Source: CAAFZY01 sp964410325 (GTDB lineage Bacteria; Pseudomonadota; Alphaproteobacteria; RF32; CAG-239). From it: DNA of 57,401 bases. The stretch lies in NCBI GenBank assembly GCA_964410325.1, contig CAYPFN010000012.1, forward strand, positions 1-57,401, read 5' to 3'. The notes under the pieces are model-generated. The model saw nothing but the letters and a program-made list of their open reading frames with translations. It made no database searches and was not told where the DNA came from. Below, piece after piece: positions 19,608-26,538 of the stretch. How positions within the stretch are numbered: the first letter of the stretch is position 1; every line of letters starts with the position of its first letter. The translations under genes and the position numbers were made by a program.

Positions 19608-19808
19608 TCAATAATGCGGTGGCGGTGTTTCCTCATTTAAGGATTTAACGTTTTCATCTTTAATTATACCGGCTAGAAATTTATTTTCTTTTGCCAGCAG
19701 GGCAATTTCTTTACCTTGGCGGATGATGACGTCATTTAAATCATCAATTGTTTTTTGTAGATTGGCAATAGCTGTTTCTATGTCTATTAAACGTTCATCC
19801 AATGTCAT
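19608..19808 (-). CDS. slyX: SlyX family protein
   Basis: This 66-residue protein is almost entirely one amphipathic heptad helix (LDERLIDIETAIANLQKTID...), ending in the family's PPPHY tail. SlyX is a small coiled-coil protein of unknown function, often found near peptidyl-prolyl isomerase genes in gammaproteobacteria. Here it heads the nagA-nagB operon. A GAGG ribosome site precedes the ATG. Confidence 0.88.
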   Translation of the reverse strand: MTLDERLIDIETAIANLQKTIDDLNDVIIRQGKEIALLAKENKFLAGIIKDENVKSLNEETPPPHY

Positions 19809-19879
19809 TGCAACCTCAGCATATTATCACGATGTTCCTTTTTAGAAGAGCAGTTTTTTTACGGTGACCCATTAATAAA

Positions 19880-20470
19880 CTATTCTGGATAACCAATAGT
19901 CTGATGATAAGTGACAATTTCTTCATCATTTAAGTTAAGCGCCCGATGCAGACCGTCGTGGTTAACCAAGCCTCTGATGACGGTGGCGAGCCCTTTTTCG
20001 GCAGCATACAGATAAACGTTCTCGTAGGCGGAACCGCTATGAGCTTCGGCGTATTTTTTACCGCCGGCATAAATTAAATGAACCGGCGCCTGCTTTACAA
20101 AGTTTTGCGTGGCAAGGTAAGGCATTAAATCTTCTTTACCATATTCATTTAAAACATTGTTTTTGCCGTCATAAAGCCAGACAATATTGTTGTAAATAAC
20201 AAAAATCTTTAGATCCTGCTGATTGCGGGCTGTTGGGATAGTTCGTTTGCCTTGGCTGTTGATACCAAATGCCGCCCATAAAATATTGCTCAATTCTTGT
20301 TCGGAAATTTTTTTATCGCTATAATCACGGCCGGATTGGCGAGCGTTGATAACTTTCATTATATTTGAGGAAATGTCTGGCTGTGGCAACGCCAATTCTG
20401 TCGCAGTAGCGTTAAAACTTCCTAAAAGCAGGGAAATGAGCAAAGCTGTTATCATAGATTTTTTTTGCAT
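19880..20470 (-). CDS. Exported nitroreductase-family protein (SagB-like)
   Basis: This 196-residue protein has a signal peptide (ALLISLLLGSFNATA). The rest has the FMN-dependent nitroreductase fold: VINARQSGRDYSDKKISEQELSNILWAAFG is the typical N-terminal FMN-binding region, PTARNQQDLKIF the second segment, and YLYAAEKGLATVIRG the dimer and FMN helix. Close relatives are annotated as SagB-type or nitroreductase-family proteins. Export of such a flavoprotein is uncommon but seen in anaerobes. The physiological substrate is unknown. An AAGGAG ribosome site precedes the ATG. Confidence 0.85.
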   Translation of the reverse strand: MQKKSMITALLISLLLGSFNATATELALPQPDISSNIMKVINARQSGRDYSDKKISEQELSNILWAAFGINSQGKRTIPTARNQQDLKIFVIYNNIVWLYDGKNNVLNEYGKEDLMPYLATQNFVKQAPVHLIYAGGKKYAEAHSGSAYENVYLYAAEKGLATVIRGLVNHDGLHRALNLNDEEIVTYHQTIGYPE

Positions 20471-20577
20471 GTTTTTTTACTCCTTAAAAGTTTGCCATCT
20501 GTATATAAGGATATATGAGATAAAAAAAATTATAAATGTTTTTTTGTTCTTTTAACAGAAAAATTACGGTTTGTTTT

Positions 20578-21906
20578 CTAATTGGGCTTTTCCTGTGGCA
20601 AACGTTGAACAACTGCCTCTTCAATCCGGCGTCCCTTCATTTTGCTGATTCTGATTTTAAAATTTTGGTATGTAAATTTGCGGCTTTTTCGATCTTCTGG
20701 GAAACCGCCCATAATCGTCAGCAGAAAGCCGGCAAATGTATCGCTGTAATTATCGGAAAGTTTTATTCCTAACACGTCTGAAACATTATCGATTGGAGTG
20801 GCCCCCTGAATAATCCATGAATTTTTTCCGATGTTTTGAATTTGTGGTACGTCGGTGGGTGCGGCTATATCATCTTCCAATTCGCCGACGATTTCTTCCA
20901 ATAAATCATTCATGGTGACGATGCCGTATACGCCGCCATATTCATCTATTACCACGGCAAAATGGTTGCGGCTCTTCTGCATGGTGGCAAACAGCTCGTC
21001 AATGTGTTTGGATTTGCTGATAAATTGTACAGGCTTAAGAGCTTTTTCCAGGACTTCTTTTTTGCCACGTTTTTTATATTTGATATAATCTTTAAGTGCG
21101 AGAGTCGCGACTATATTGTCCGAATCATTTTCATAAACGGGATAGACGGAATACTTGGAATCAATCATGATTTCATCCCAGGTTTCGAGAGAATCACCAA
21201 TATTCAAAAATGTGACATTTGTGCGATGGGTCATAACCTCTTCGGCTATTGTATCGTCAAATTCAAAAACATTGTGGATGATGTTTTTTTCGATATCATC
21301 AATAGCGCCGCTTTTATTGCCGGCATCAATCATTATGCGGATTTCTTCTTCCGTAATCTGTTCATTTTTTTCATACGGATTAATATGTAATAAGTATAAA
21401 ACAGTGTTGACAGAGGTCGTTAAAAGCCATACCAGTGGGGCAAATATTTTGGCAATTATATGTAGCGGGCCGGACATGGCAAATCCGATTTTTTCAGCAT
21501 TTTGCACAGCAATCCGTTTTGGGAGTAGCTCGCCAAAAATCAGTGTGATGTAAGATAAAACAAGCGTAATGGCAACAATTGACAGAATGCTCAATATTTT
21601 AGTGGATACGGTTATTCCTAAAGACAGTAGCTGGTTAACAATCCAGCTAGAGAAGTTAACGGCAGCAAAAGCGCTGCCCAAAAATCCGCTCAGAGTGATA
21701 CCGATTTGGATGGTGGTTAGAAATTTTACAGGCTGTTCTAATAAGAGTGCTAGGCGTTTGGCAGGTTTGTGTCCGGCTTCTGCCATTTTTTTGAGCTTAT
21801 TATGGTTAATTGATATGACAGCCGTTTCAGTGCTGGTAAAAATGGCGTTCAGAAAGATTAGGAATAATTGAAAAAGCAGCAGTTCGGCAATTGTGAAATC
21901 AGACAT
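20578..21906 (-). CDS. CorC/HlyC (CNNM-type) membrane transport protein
   Basis: A DUF21/CNNM transmembrane domain with about four helices (1-190) is followed by a CBS pair (MTHRTNVTFLN...; AVVIDEYGGVYGIVTMNDLLEEIVGE) and a C-terminal CorC_HlyC domain (about 360-440). Relatives act in magnesium or cobalt efflux, and the old hemolysin label is historical. I prefer the start MSDFTIAEL at 21906; an in-frame ATG at 21927 adds seven residues. The product has 442 residues, typical for the family. It stands alone between the nitroreductase and LysR genes. Confidence 0.88.
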   Translation of the reverse strand: MSDFTIAELLLFQLFLIFLNAIFTSTETAVISINHNKLKKMAEAGHKPAKRLALLLEQPVKFLTTIQIGITLSGFLGSAFAAVNFSSWIVNQLLSLGITVSTKILSILSIVAITLVLSYITLIFGELLPKRIAVQNAEKIGFAMSGPLHIIAKIFAPLVWLLTTSVNTVLYLLHINPYEKNEQITEEEIRIMIDAGNKSGAIDDIEKNIIHNVFEFDDTIAEEVMTHRTNVTFLNIGDSLETWDEIMIDSKYSVYPVYENDSDNIVATLALKDYIKYKKRGKKEVLEKALKPVQFISKSKHIDELFATMQKSRNHFAVVIDEYGGVYGIVTMNDLLEEIVGELEDDIAAPTDVPQIQNIGKNSWIIQGATPIDNVSDVLGIKLSDNYSDTFAGFLLTIMGGFPEDRKSRKFTYQNFKIRISKMKGRRIEEAVVQRLPQEKPN

Positions 21907-22026
21907 GATGACTCTCAAAAATAACATTGTACAATTTAAAATAAAAACTGTGCGTTAAAATTTATTTAAATGGACAGCTTTTTATTTTTCAATTCAAAAT
22001 TTTTTAATTTGATTTGTTAACAATAT

Positions 22027-22920
22027 TTATTTTTGATTAAATTTTTGGCGTAAAGCCTCAAAAAAAACTTTAGCAGCAGGCGTAAATACCTGATATTTTT
22101 TCCACACAACGTCTAAGCCTGATTCTACAGTTGGGTTGAGCCGTCGAAAACAAACATTGCAATTCATTGTATCAATCAGTTTATCCAAACTGAGAGCATA
22201 GCCGACGCCTTGTTCAACTAAAAGAGCCGCATTAAATAACAAATTATAGGTTGCAACAATATTCAATTTTGTAAAATCTCTGCCAAACCAATGTGAAAAT
22301 TCGTTATAATCGCTCATTTTTCGCAAGCTCTGTCTGGAACAAATCAACGGCAGATTTATCAAATCCTGTTTGGTTATACTTTCTTTTTTTGCCAATTCAC
22401 AGTTTTTAGGTATAATTACTCCCCAAACATCTTTAACCGGGAGAGTAAAACTGTCGTACTTTGATATATCTGTCGGCTGGATAAGTAAACCAAAATCAAG
22501 TAGCCCTTTATCCAAACGCTCTGTAATATCTTCCGCATTGCCACTGTAAAAATGGTAATGTATATCTGGATAATCTTTCCTCAACTCTGCAATTATATCT
22601 GCAATTAGATGCATTCCTCGAGTTTCGCCACCGCCGATATAAATATTGCCGGATATAATATCATTATGTGTGTTAAATTCGGCTTTGGTTTTATTAACCA
22701 TTTCCGTTATTTCTTCCGCTCTTTTGCGTAGCCTCATTCCCTCTGCGGTTAATACAATACTATGACTGCTGCGAATAAAAAGACGATGTCCGAGTTCTTC
22801 TTCTAAATCTTTCATCTGGCGGGAAAGGGTCGGTTGTGTGACATTGAGAGAGTTGGCCGCACCGGATATGCTTCCTTCTCTAGCAATTGCAAGAAAATAA
22901 CGCAGTAGTCTGAATTCCAT
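22027..22920 (-). CDS. LysR-family transcriptional regulator
   Basis: This 297-residue protein has an N-terminal winged helix (MEFRLLRYFLAIAREGSISGAAN...; helix-turn-helix around SGAANSLNVTQPTLSRQMKDLE) and a C-terminal periplasmic-binding-like effector domain (about 90-290). LysR proteins usually control a divergent neighbour. Here the divergent region is the oxidoreductase cluster (small protein, FMN-reductase remnant, hydrolase, aldo/keto reductase), so that is the likely target. The 166-bp gap upstream is AT-rich and would hold the operator; I could not assign a clear T-N11-A site. Confidence 0.93.
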   Translation of the reverse strand: MEFRLLRYFLAIAREGSISGAANSLNVTQPTLSRQMKDLEEELGHRLFIRSSHSIVLTAEGMRLRKRAEEITEMVNKTKAEFNTHNDIISGNIYIGGGETRGMHLIADIIAELRKDYPDIHYHFYSGNAEDITERLDKGLLDFGLLIQPTDISKYDSFTLPVKDVWGVIIPKNCELAKKESITKQDLINLPLICSRQSLRKMSDYNEFSHWFGRDFTKLNIVATYNLLFNAALLVEQGVGYALSLDKLIDTMNCNVCFRRLNPTVESGLDVVWKKYQVFTPAAKVFFEALRQKFNQK

Positions 22921-23086
22921 GATAAAACCTCTTTATAATTGAGCCTATAATTTTTAATTAAATAATACCACCATGTATGCCTGTCAAGCATATCATGAAA
23001 TAGGATATAAGTATTTGCTATTTAAGACGGATTGACATATATTTTAGGAAAATGAATGTTGATATTTAAGAAGGGTTTGCAGGATA

Positions 23087-23245
23087 ATGCAGGATGTAAA
23101 AAGGAGTATTGAACAAAATTTGATAGATGCCGGTGTTGATGCCGATGTTATTAAAAAGTTTTTGTGTTTGGAAGAGCAGCATAACACGGCCGAACAACTG
23201 AAAATTCTTTCCGAACATTATGAAACCTTATTAACGATAGGGTAA
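23087..23245 (+). CDS. Small protein, probably truncated, of a flavoprotein-linked family
   Basis: This 52-residue open frame begins MQDVKRSIEQNLIDAGVDAD and ends HYETLLTIG. The pattern (SIEQNLIDAG...LEEQHNTAEQLKILSEH) resembles a small helical protein family that I recall lying beside flavin and aldo/keto oxidoreductase genes in gut Firmicutes. Those relatives run about 20 residues longer, so the copy here may be cut short. It is the first open frame after the divergent LysR gene and directly precedes the remnant of an FMN reductase. It may be expressed or may be part of the same decay. Confidence 0.5.
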   Translation: MQDVKRSIEQNLIDAGVDADVIKKFLCLEEQHNTAEQLKILSEHYETLLTIG

Positions 23246-23253
23246 ATTAATTT

Positions 23254-23538
23254 TTAGCAAAAGCAGCAGATTTTGATGGCTATATTTTTGGTTCTTCCGT
23301 TTATTATGCCTCTGCAAGTAGCAATATTGTGCTATTTCTGCACAGAACGTTTATAGCAGAAGTATATTCGGGAAAAAATATATTCAGGTTAAAACTCAGT
23401 GCGGTAATCACCATTGCGCACCGAGCCGGCACGACGGTTACGATTGACCAACTGAATAAATATTTTCAAGTTACCGAAATGCCTATTATTTCTTGCCGGT
23501 ATTGTTGCATTGGTAGCAGAAAAAGTTGTATGGACTAA
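23254..23538 (+). pseudogene. Remnant of an NAD(P)H-dependent FMN reductase (flavodoxin-like)
   Basis: Reading from TTA 23254 gives AKAADFDGYIFGSSVYYAS, then FLHRTF, IAHRAGTTVTIDQLNKYF and EMPIISCRYC. This is the middle of the flavodoxin-like FMN reductase family, which usually shows DGFIFGSPVYYA, FLDR and RRAGTT. The N-terminal FMN-phosphate loop is missing, there is no start codon with a ribosome site, and the C-terminal third is gone. The open stretch ends at TAA 23536. It is therefore a fragment rather than a working gene, though a short product from GTG 23329 cannot be excluded. Confidence 0.75.
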
Positions 23539-23565
23539 TTTTATTCGCTGATGAAAGGAAAAGCA

Positions 23566-24630
23566 ATGAATGAAAAATTAAAAACAAGTTCATTAAAGTT
23601 GTTGTGCACAGCTTTGTTGGGAGTATTTATTTCAACCTCAACCGTTTTAGGAGAAGAAAATATGAATTTAGATAATAATGTATGGGATAAAGTTTTTGCT
23701 CAAAGCGATAAAGTAAATGTTAAAAAAGTGAACTTTAAAAATCGTTATGGCATTACTTTATCGGGAGATCTTTACATACCAAAAAATATTAAAAATGGCG
23801 AAAAGCTTGCGGCGGTTGTGGTTTCTGGTCCGTTTGGCGCAGTTAAAGAACAGGCTTCGGGATTGTATGCCCAGATTTTGGCTGAACGCGGTTTTATAAC
23901 ATTGGCTTTTGATCCGTCTTATACCGGTGAGAGCGGTGGTGAACCAAGAAATGTGGCCTCTCCGGATATTAATACTGAAGATTTCAGCGCGGCGGTTGAT
24001 TTTTTGAGCGTACAGCCGGAAGTTGATATTGAAAAAATCGGAATTGTCGGTATCTGTGGCTTTGGCGGCTTTGGTTTAAATGCGGCGGCGATAGATACGC
24101 GTATTAAAGCGTCCGTTGTGTTGACAATGTATGATATGACCCGCGTTACAGCCAACGGATATTTTGATGTCATGGATGCCGAAGGACGGCAGGAATTAAG
24201 AAAACAGCTGAATGCCCAGCGTACGGAAGACTTCAAAAACGGCAGCTATGCTAAAGCGCCGGGATTGCCGGAAAAACTGACTGGTGATGAACCGCAGTTT
24301 GTGCAAGATTATTGGGAGTATTATAAAACGCCGCGTGGTTTTCATGCTCGTTCCATTAATTCTAACGGCAATTGGAACACAACTTCTTCCCTGTCGCTGT
24401 TAAACATGCCGATTTTGGCTTACAGCGATGAAATTCAAAATGCGGTGCTGATTATTCATGGTGAAAAGGCGCATAGCCGTTATTTCGGTGAAGATGCTTT
24501 TAAAAAGCTTAAGGGAGACAATAAGGAACTTTTGATTGTGCCGGATGCCAATCATGTAGATTTATATGATAATTTAGATAAAATTCCATTTGATAAAATC
24601 GAAAGTTTCTTTAGAACTTATCTTAAATAA
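23566..24630 (+). CDS. Exported alpha/beta hydrolase, dienelactone-hydrolase-like
   Basis: This 354-residue protein begins with a signal peptide (SLKLLCTALLGVFISTSTVLG). The fold motifs are VVVSGPFGAVKEQ (oxyanion region), FDPSYTGESGG, and a nucleophile elbow VGICGFGG with Cys164 where serine hydrolases have Ser, as in dienelactone hydrolase. The acid and His would be near LIIHGEKAHS and DANHVDLYD. I chose ATG 23566 because AAAGGA lies seven bases upstream; ATG 23551 is in frame without a ribosome site. It is the first intact large gene in the LysR-linked cluster. The substrate is unknown. Confidence 0.85.
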   Translation: MNEKLKTSSLKLLCTALLGVFISTSTVLGEENMNLDNNVWDKVFAQSDKVNVKKVNFKNRYGITLSGDLYIPKNIKNGEKLAAVVVSGPFGAVKEQASGLYAQILAERGFITLAFDPSYTGESGGEPRNVASPDINTEDFSAAVDFLSVQPEVDIEKIGIVGICGFGGFGLNAAAIDTRIKASVVLTMYDMTRVTANGYFDVMDAEGRQELRKQLNAQRTEDFKNGSYAKAPGLPEKLTGDEPQFVQDYWEYYKTPRGFHARSINSNGNWNTTSSLSLLNMPILAYSDEIQNAVLIIHGEKAHSRYFGEDAFKKLKGDNKELLIVPDANHVDLYDNLDKIPFDKIESFFRTYLK

Positions 24631-24655
24631 TACCGAAATAATATTTTATTAGACC

Positions 24656-24703
24656 TCCGAAAGTCGCTGCGTTGTTTGTGTGGAATGGCGCAGTAACTTC
24701 GGA
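24656..24703 (+). other. Imperfect hairpin after the hydrolase gene
   Basis: TCCGAAAGTCGCTGCG and CGCAGTAACTTCGGA form an imperfect stem of about 15 pairs with an 18-base loop. There is no T-run after it. It could be a pause site, a processing site, or a leftover of the decayed DNA that follows. Confidence 0.4.
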
Positions 24704-24769
24704 CAAGGGTATAAAAATATGAACATTTTAATAATGGTGGATGATTTGCCGAAGATGGCTAAAGTTTAA

Positions 24770-24899
24770 GATGGTTATCAGATTGGCGATATTGCGTACC
24801 GGATGTTGGAAAATTGTTTGGTTGTTTATTATGGTAAAGGATATGTTTCGGATTGGATTGTCATGGGCAGAAGAATATCTGGATTGAAAACGTTGTCAG
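24770..24899 (+). pseudogene. Remnant of a cyclophilin-like fold protein
   Basis: The frame starting at GAT 24770 reads DGYQIGDIAYRMLENCLVVY then YGKGYVSDWIVMGRRISGLK. The GDIAYxxxxNCLxxYYGKG pattern is that of the cyclophilin-like domain family, small proteins often coded next to aldo/keto reductases and flavoproteins. There is a TAA directly before this stretch (24767), no ribosome site, and the tail runs into the ribosome site of the next gene. It is a fragment. The family match rests on memory of the motif. Confidence 0.6.
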
Positions 24900-24944
24900 G
24901 ATATGGACAGGCCTTTATGGTACATTTAAGGGGGAAAACTGAGC

Positions 24945-25745
24945 GTGCAATATGTAACACTTAATAATGGCATTAAAATGCCGGTTTTGGGTTTTGGTAC
25001 ATGGGATTTGCGCGGACAGTCCTGTATAGATTGCGTCTTACAGGCTGTGAAATGTGGCTATCGGCTGATTGATACGGCGCAGATGTACGGCAATGAACAA
25101 GCGGTTGGGAATGCATTGCGTTTAAGCGACGTGTCCCGGTCAGAGTTTTTTGTAACCACTAAAATTTGCGCGCCTAACAACAGTTATACCGGTGCCCGCC
25201 AAGCGATTGAACAGTCACTTGAAAAATTGGGTTTGGATTATATTGATTTGATGCTTGTTCATGAACCGTATCTGCAGGCTGGAGAAATGTATCAGGCTAT
25301 GGAAGAAGCTTATGCCGCAGGAAAACTTCAAGCGTTGGGCGTTTCTAATTTTAATACAGAGGTTTATACCGATTTGGTGCGACAATGCCGCGTTGTGCCT
25401 GCGGTTAATCAAGTTGAAGCGCATGTTTTTTATCAGCAGAAAATTCTGCAAAAAACAATAGCGGAATATAATACCGTGCTTGAAGCCTGGAGTCCGCTGG
25501 CGGCTGGAAAAAAACAAATATTTGCGCATCCGATTTTGCATGCAATTGGGCAAAAGCATGCCAAAAGTCTGGCGCAAACGGCATTGCGGTTTCTGTTGCA
25601 AAGCGGTATGGTTGTTATTCCGAAATCAGCTCATAAGGAACATATGAGAGAAAACATAGCTCTGTTTGATTTTGAGCTTACATCTGATGATATGCAAGCC
25701 ATTCGCGCGCTTGATACCGGCAAAACATTATTTGGATGGTATTGA
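24945..25745 (+). CDS. Aldo/keto reductase
   Basis: This NAD(P)H-dependent carbonyl reductase has 266 residues and an (alpha/beta)8 barrel. The full catalytic tetrad is visible: D43 and Y48 in IDTAQMYGNE, K73 in VTTKI, and H106 in LMLVHEPY. The cofactor-binding C-terminal segment VVIPKSAHKEHMREN is also present. The start is GTG 24945, with a strong AGGGGG ten bases upstream. Because this is the complete member of an otherwise eroding cluster, it may have kept a selectable detoxification or fermentation role. It is likely controlled by the LysR regulator upstream. Confidence 0.93.
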   Translation: MQYVTLNNGIKMPVLGFGTWDLRGQSCIDCVLQAVKCGYRLIDTAQMYGNEQAVGNALRLSDVSRSEFFVTTKICAPNNSYTGARQAIEQSLEKLGLDYIDLMLVHEPYLQAGEMYQAMEEAYAAGKLQALGVSNFNTEVYTDLVRQCRVVPAVNQVEAHVFYQQKILQKTIAEYNTVLEAWSPLAAGKKQIFAHPILHAIGQKHAKSLAQTALRFLLQSGMVVIPKSAHKEHMRENIALFDFELTSDDMQAIRALDTGKTLFGWY

Positions 25746-25798
25746 TTTTGTGTGAAGATAGTTTGAGTTTTAAAACTCTATAAACTCTGAATTATCGC

Positions 25799-25999
25799 TT
25801 ATTTTTGTAGTTGATTTTTAATAACCAATTCTTTGATGTCTTTGCGGATAATCATAGCGTGATGTACGCTGTCCATGTGGGTGATAATGATTTTAGCCTG
25901 CAACGCGGTATGATAGACTTGTAATATACCATCTAGTACCATTGATAATGGAACTGTTTTATGCTTAAATTTTGATTCTTTAATCGTTAAAGCGGTCAA
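25799..25999 (-). pseudogene. C-terminal remnant of a metallo-beta-lactamase-fold protein
   Basis: The frame reads ...LDGILQVYHTALQAKIIITH then MDSVHHAMIIRKDIKELVIK. The pattern QxxAKIIxxHMDxVxHxxxxRKxLxELV is that of the C-terminal end of a group of MBL-fold hydrolases, recalled from memory. The zinc-binding core (HxHxDH) is absent and the only upstream starts are a TTG inside the repressor gene and an internal ATG. I therefore read it as the tail of a lost gene fused by deletion to the end of the metal repressor gene. A small expressed protein is an alternative. Confidence 0.5.
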
Positions 26000-26255
26000 A
26001 AAGCATTTTTAATTCTTCGATTTTTTTATCACGGTCGGCATCGTTGGTAAAAGACTGGGCGACGCAATGCTGCAGGTATTTTTGTAGAATTCTGGATTCA
26101 ACGGCTTTCACCGCTGAGCGGATGGCACGTAGCTGGCTGATGATTTCCGGACAGTAGCGCCCATCCTCAATCATTTTTTTGATACCTTCAATTTGACCAG
26201 CTATGCGGTTTAAACGCGGTATATTTTCCAAATGACTAGGGGTGTGGTTTTCCAT
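25980..26255 (-). CDS. CsoR/RcnR-family metal-sensing repressor
   Basis: This is a 91-residue all-helical DUF156 repressor: HLENIPRLNRIAGQIEGIKK (helix 1, DNA-binding), IEDGRYCPEIISQLRAIRSA (helix 2) and VESRILQKYLQHCVAQSF. Metal-site positions by RcnR numbering are C35, Y60 and C64. CsoR has Cys-His-Cys and RcnR has Cys-His-His here, so the His is replaced by Tyr and the metal choice is uncertain. The start is ATG 26255 (AAAGGA upstream); an in-frame start at 26282 is less likely. It lies 61 bp after the metallothionein gene, and a palindrome in the shared promoter is the likely operator. Confidence 0.9.
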   Translation of the reverse strand: MENHTPSHLENIPRLNRIAGQIEGIKKMIEDGRYCPEIISQLRAIRSAVKAVESRILQKYLQHCVAQSFTNDADRDKKIEELKMLFDRFND

Positions 26256-26316
26256 TTTTATTCCTTTGTGTCTGACAGGCACTAGGCAAGCTCATTCTGT
26301 CAAGTGCCTCAATAGA

Positions 26317-26466
26317 TTATTTGTCGGCACAGGTACAGCCATGGTTGCATTTATTTTCTTTTGTGTATTGGCAGTTTTCATCGCAGGTGCAGTTTTCTCC
26401 GCAATGACATTCTTTACCACATTGGCAATTTTCACAATGACAATTTGGGTTCGTGCATTTGCTCAT
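26317..26466 (-). CDS. Metallothionein-like Cys-rich protein, 49 residues
   Basis: This short gene has AAGGAG seven bases before the ATG at 26466. The protein starts MSKCTNPNCHCENCQCG and ends HGCTCADK. It has 13 cysteines (positions 4, 9, 11, 14, 16, 20, 22, 26, 28, 32, 40, 44, 46) and three histidines, mostly in CxC and CxxC steps, which is the pattern of bacterial metallothioneins that bind Cu(I), Zn(II) or Cd(II) in thiolate clusters. There are no hydrophobic residues to make a core. It leads an operon with the CsoR-type repressor and sits directly downstream of the RND metal-efflux genes. It is easily missed because of its size. Confidence 0.85.
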   Translation of the reverse strand: MSKCTNPNCHCENCQCGKECHCGENCTCDENCQYTKENKCNHGCTCADK

Positions 26467-26507
26467 TTATTTTCTCCTTATTTGAATATACTTCTTGCGA
26501 GTATTTA

Positions 26508-26538
26508 AATACATATACCTGGTATGTGTATTTATCAA
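26508..26538 (-). promoter_or_regulatory. Promoter with a 25-bp palindromic operator for the metallothionein-repressor operon
   Basis: On the minus strand TTGATA (26538-26533) and TATGTA (26515-26510) are separated by exactly 17 bp. The spacer and -10 carry a palindrome with one mismatched pair, AATACA-TATACC-T-GGTATG-TGTATT as read on the plus strand (26508-26532). The inner ATACC/GGTAT core resembles CsoR-type operators. A repressor bound here would block RNA polymerase. It lies only a few bases beyond the stop codon of the efflux pump gene. Confidence 0.7.
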
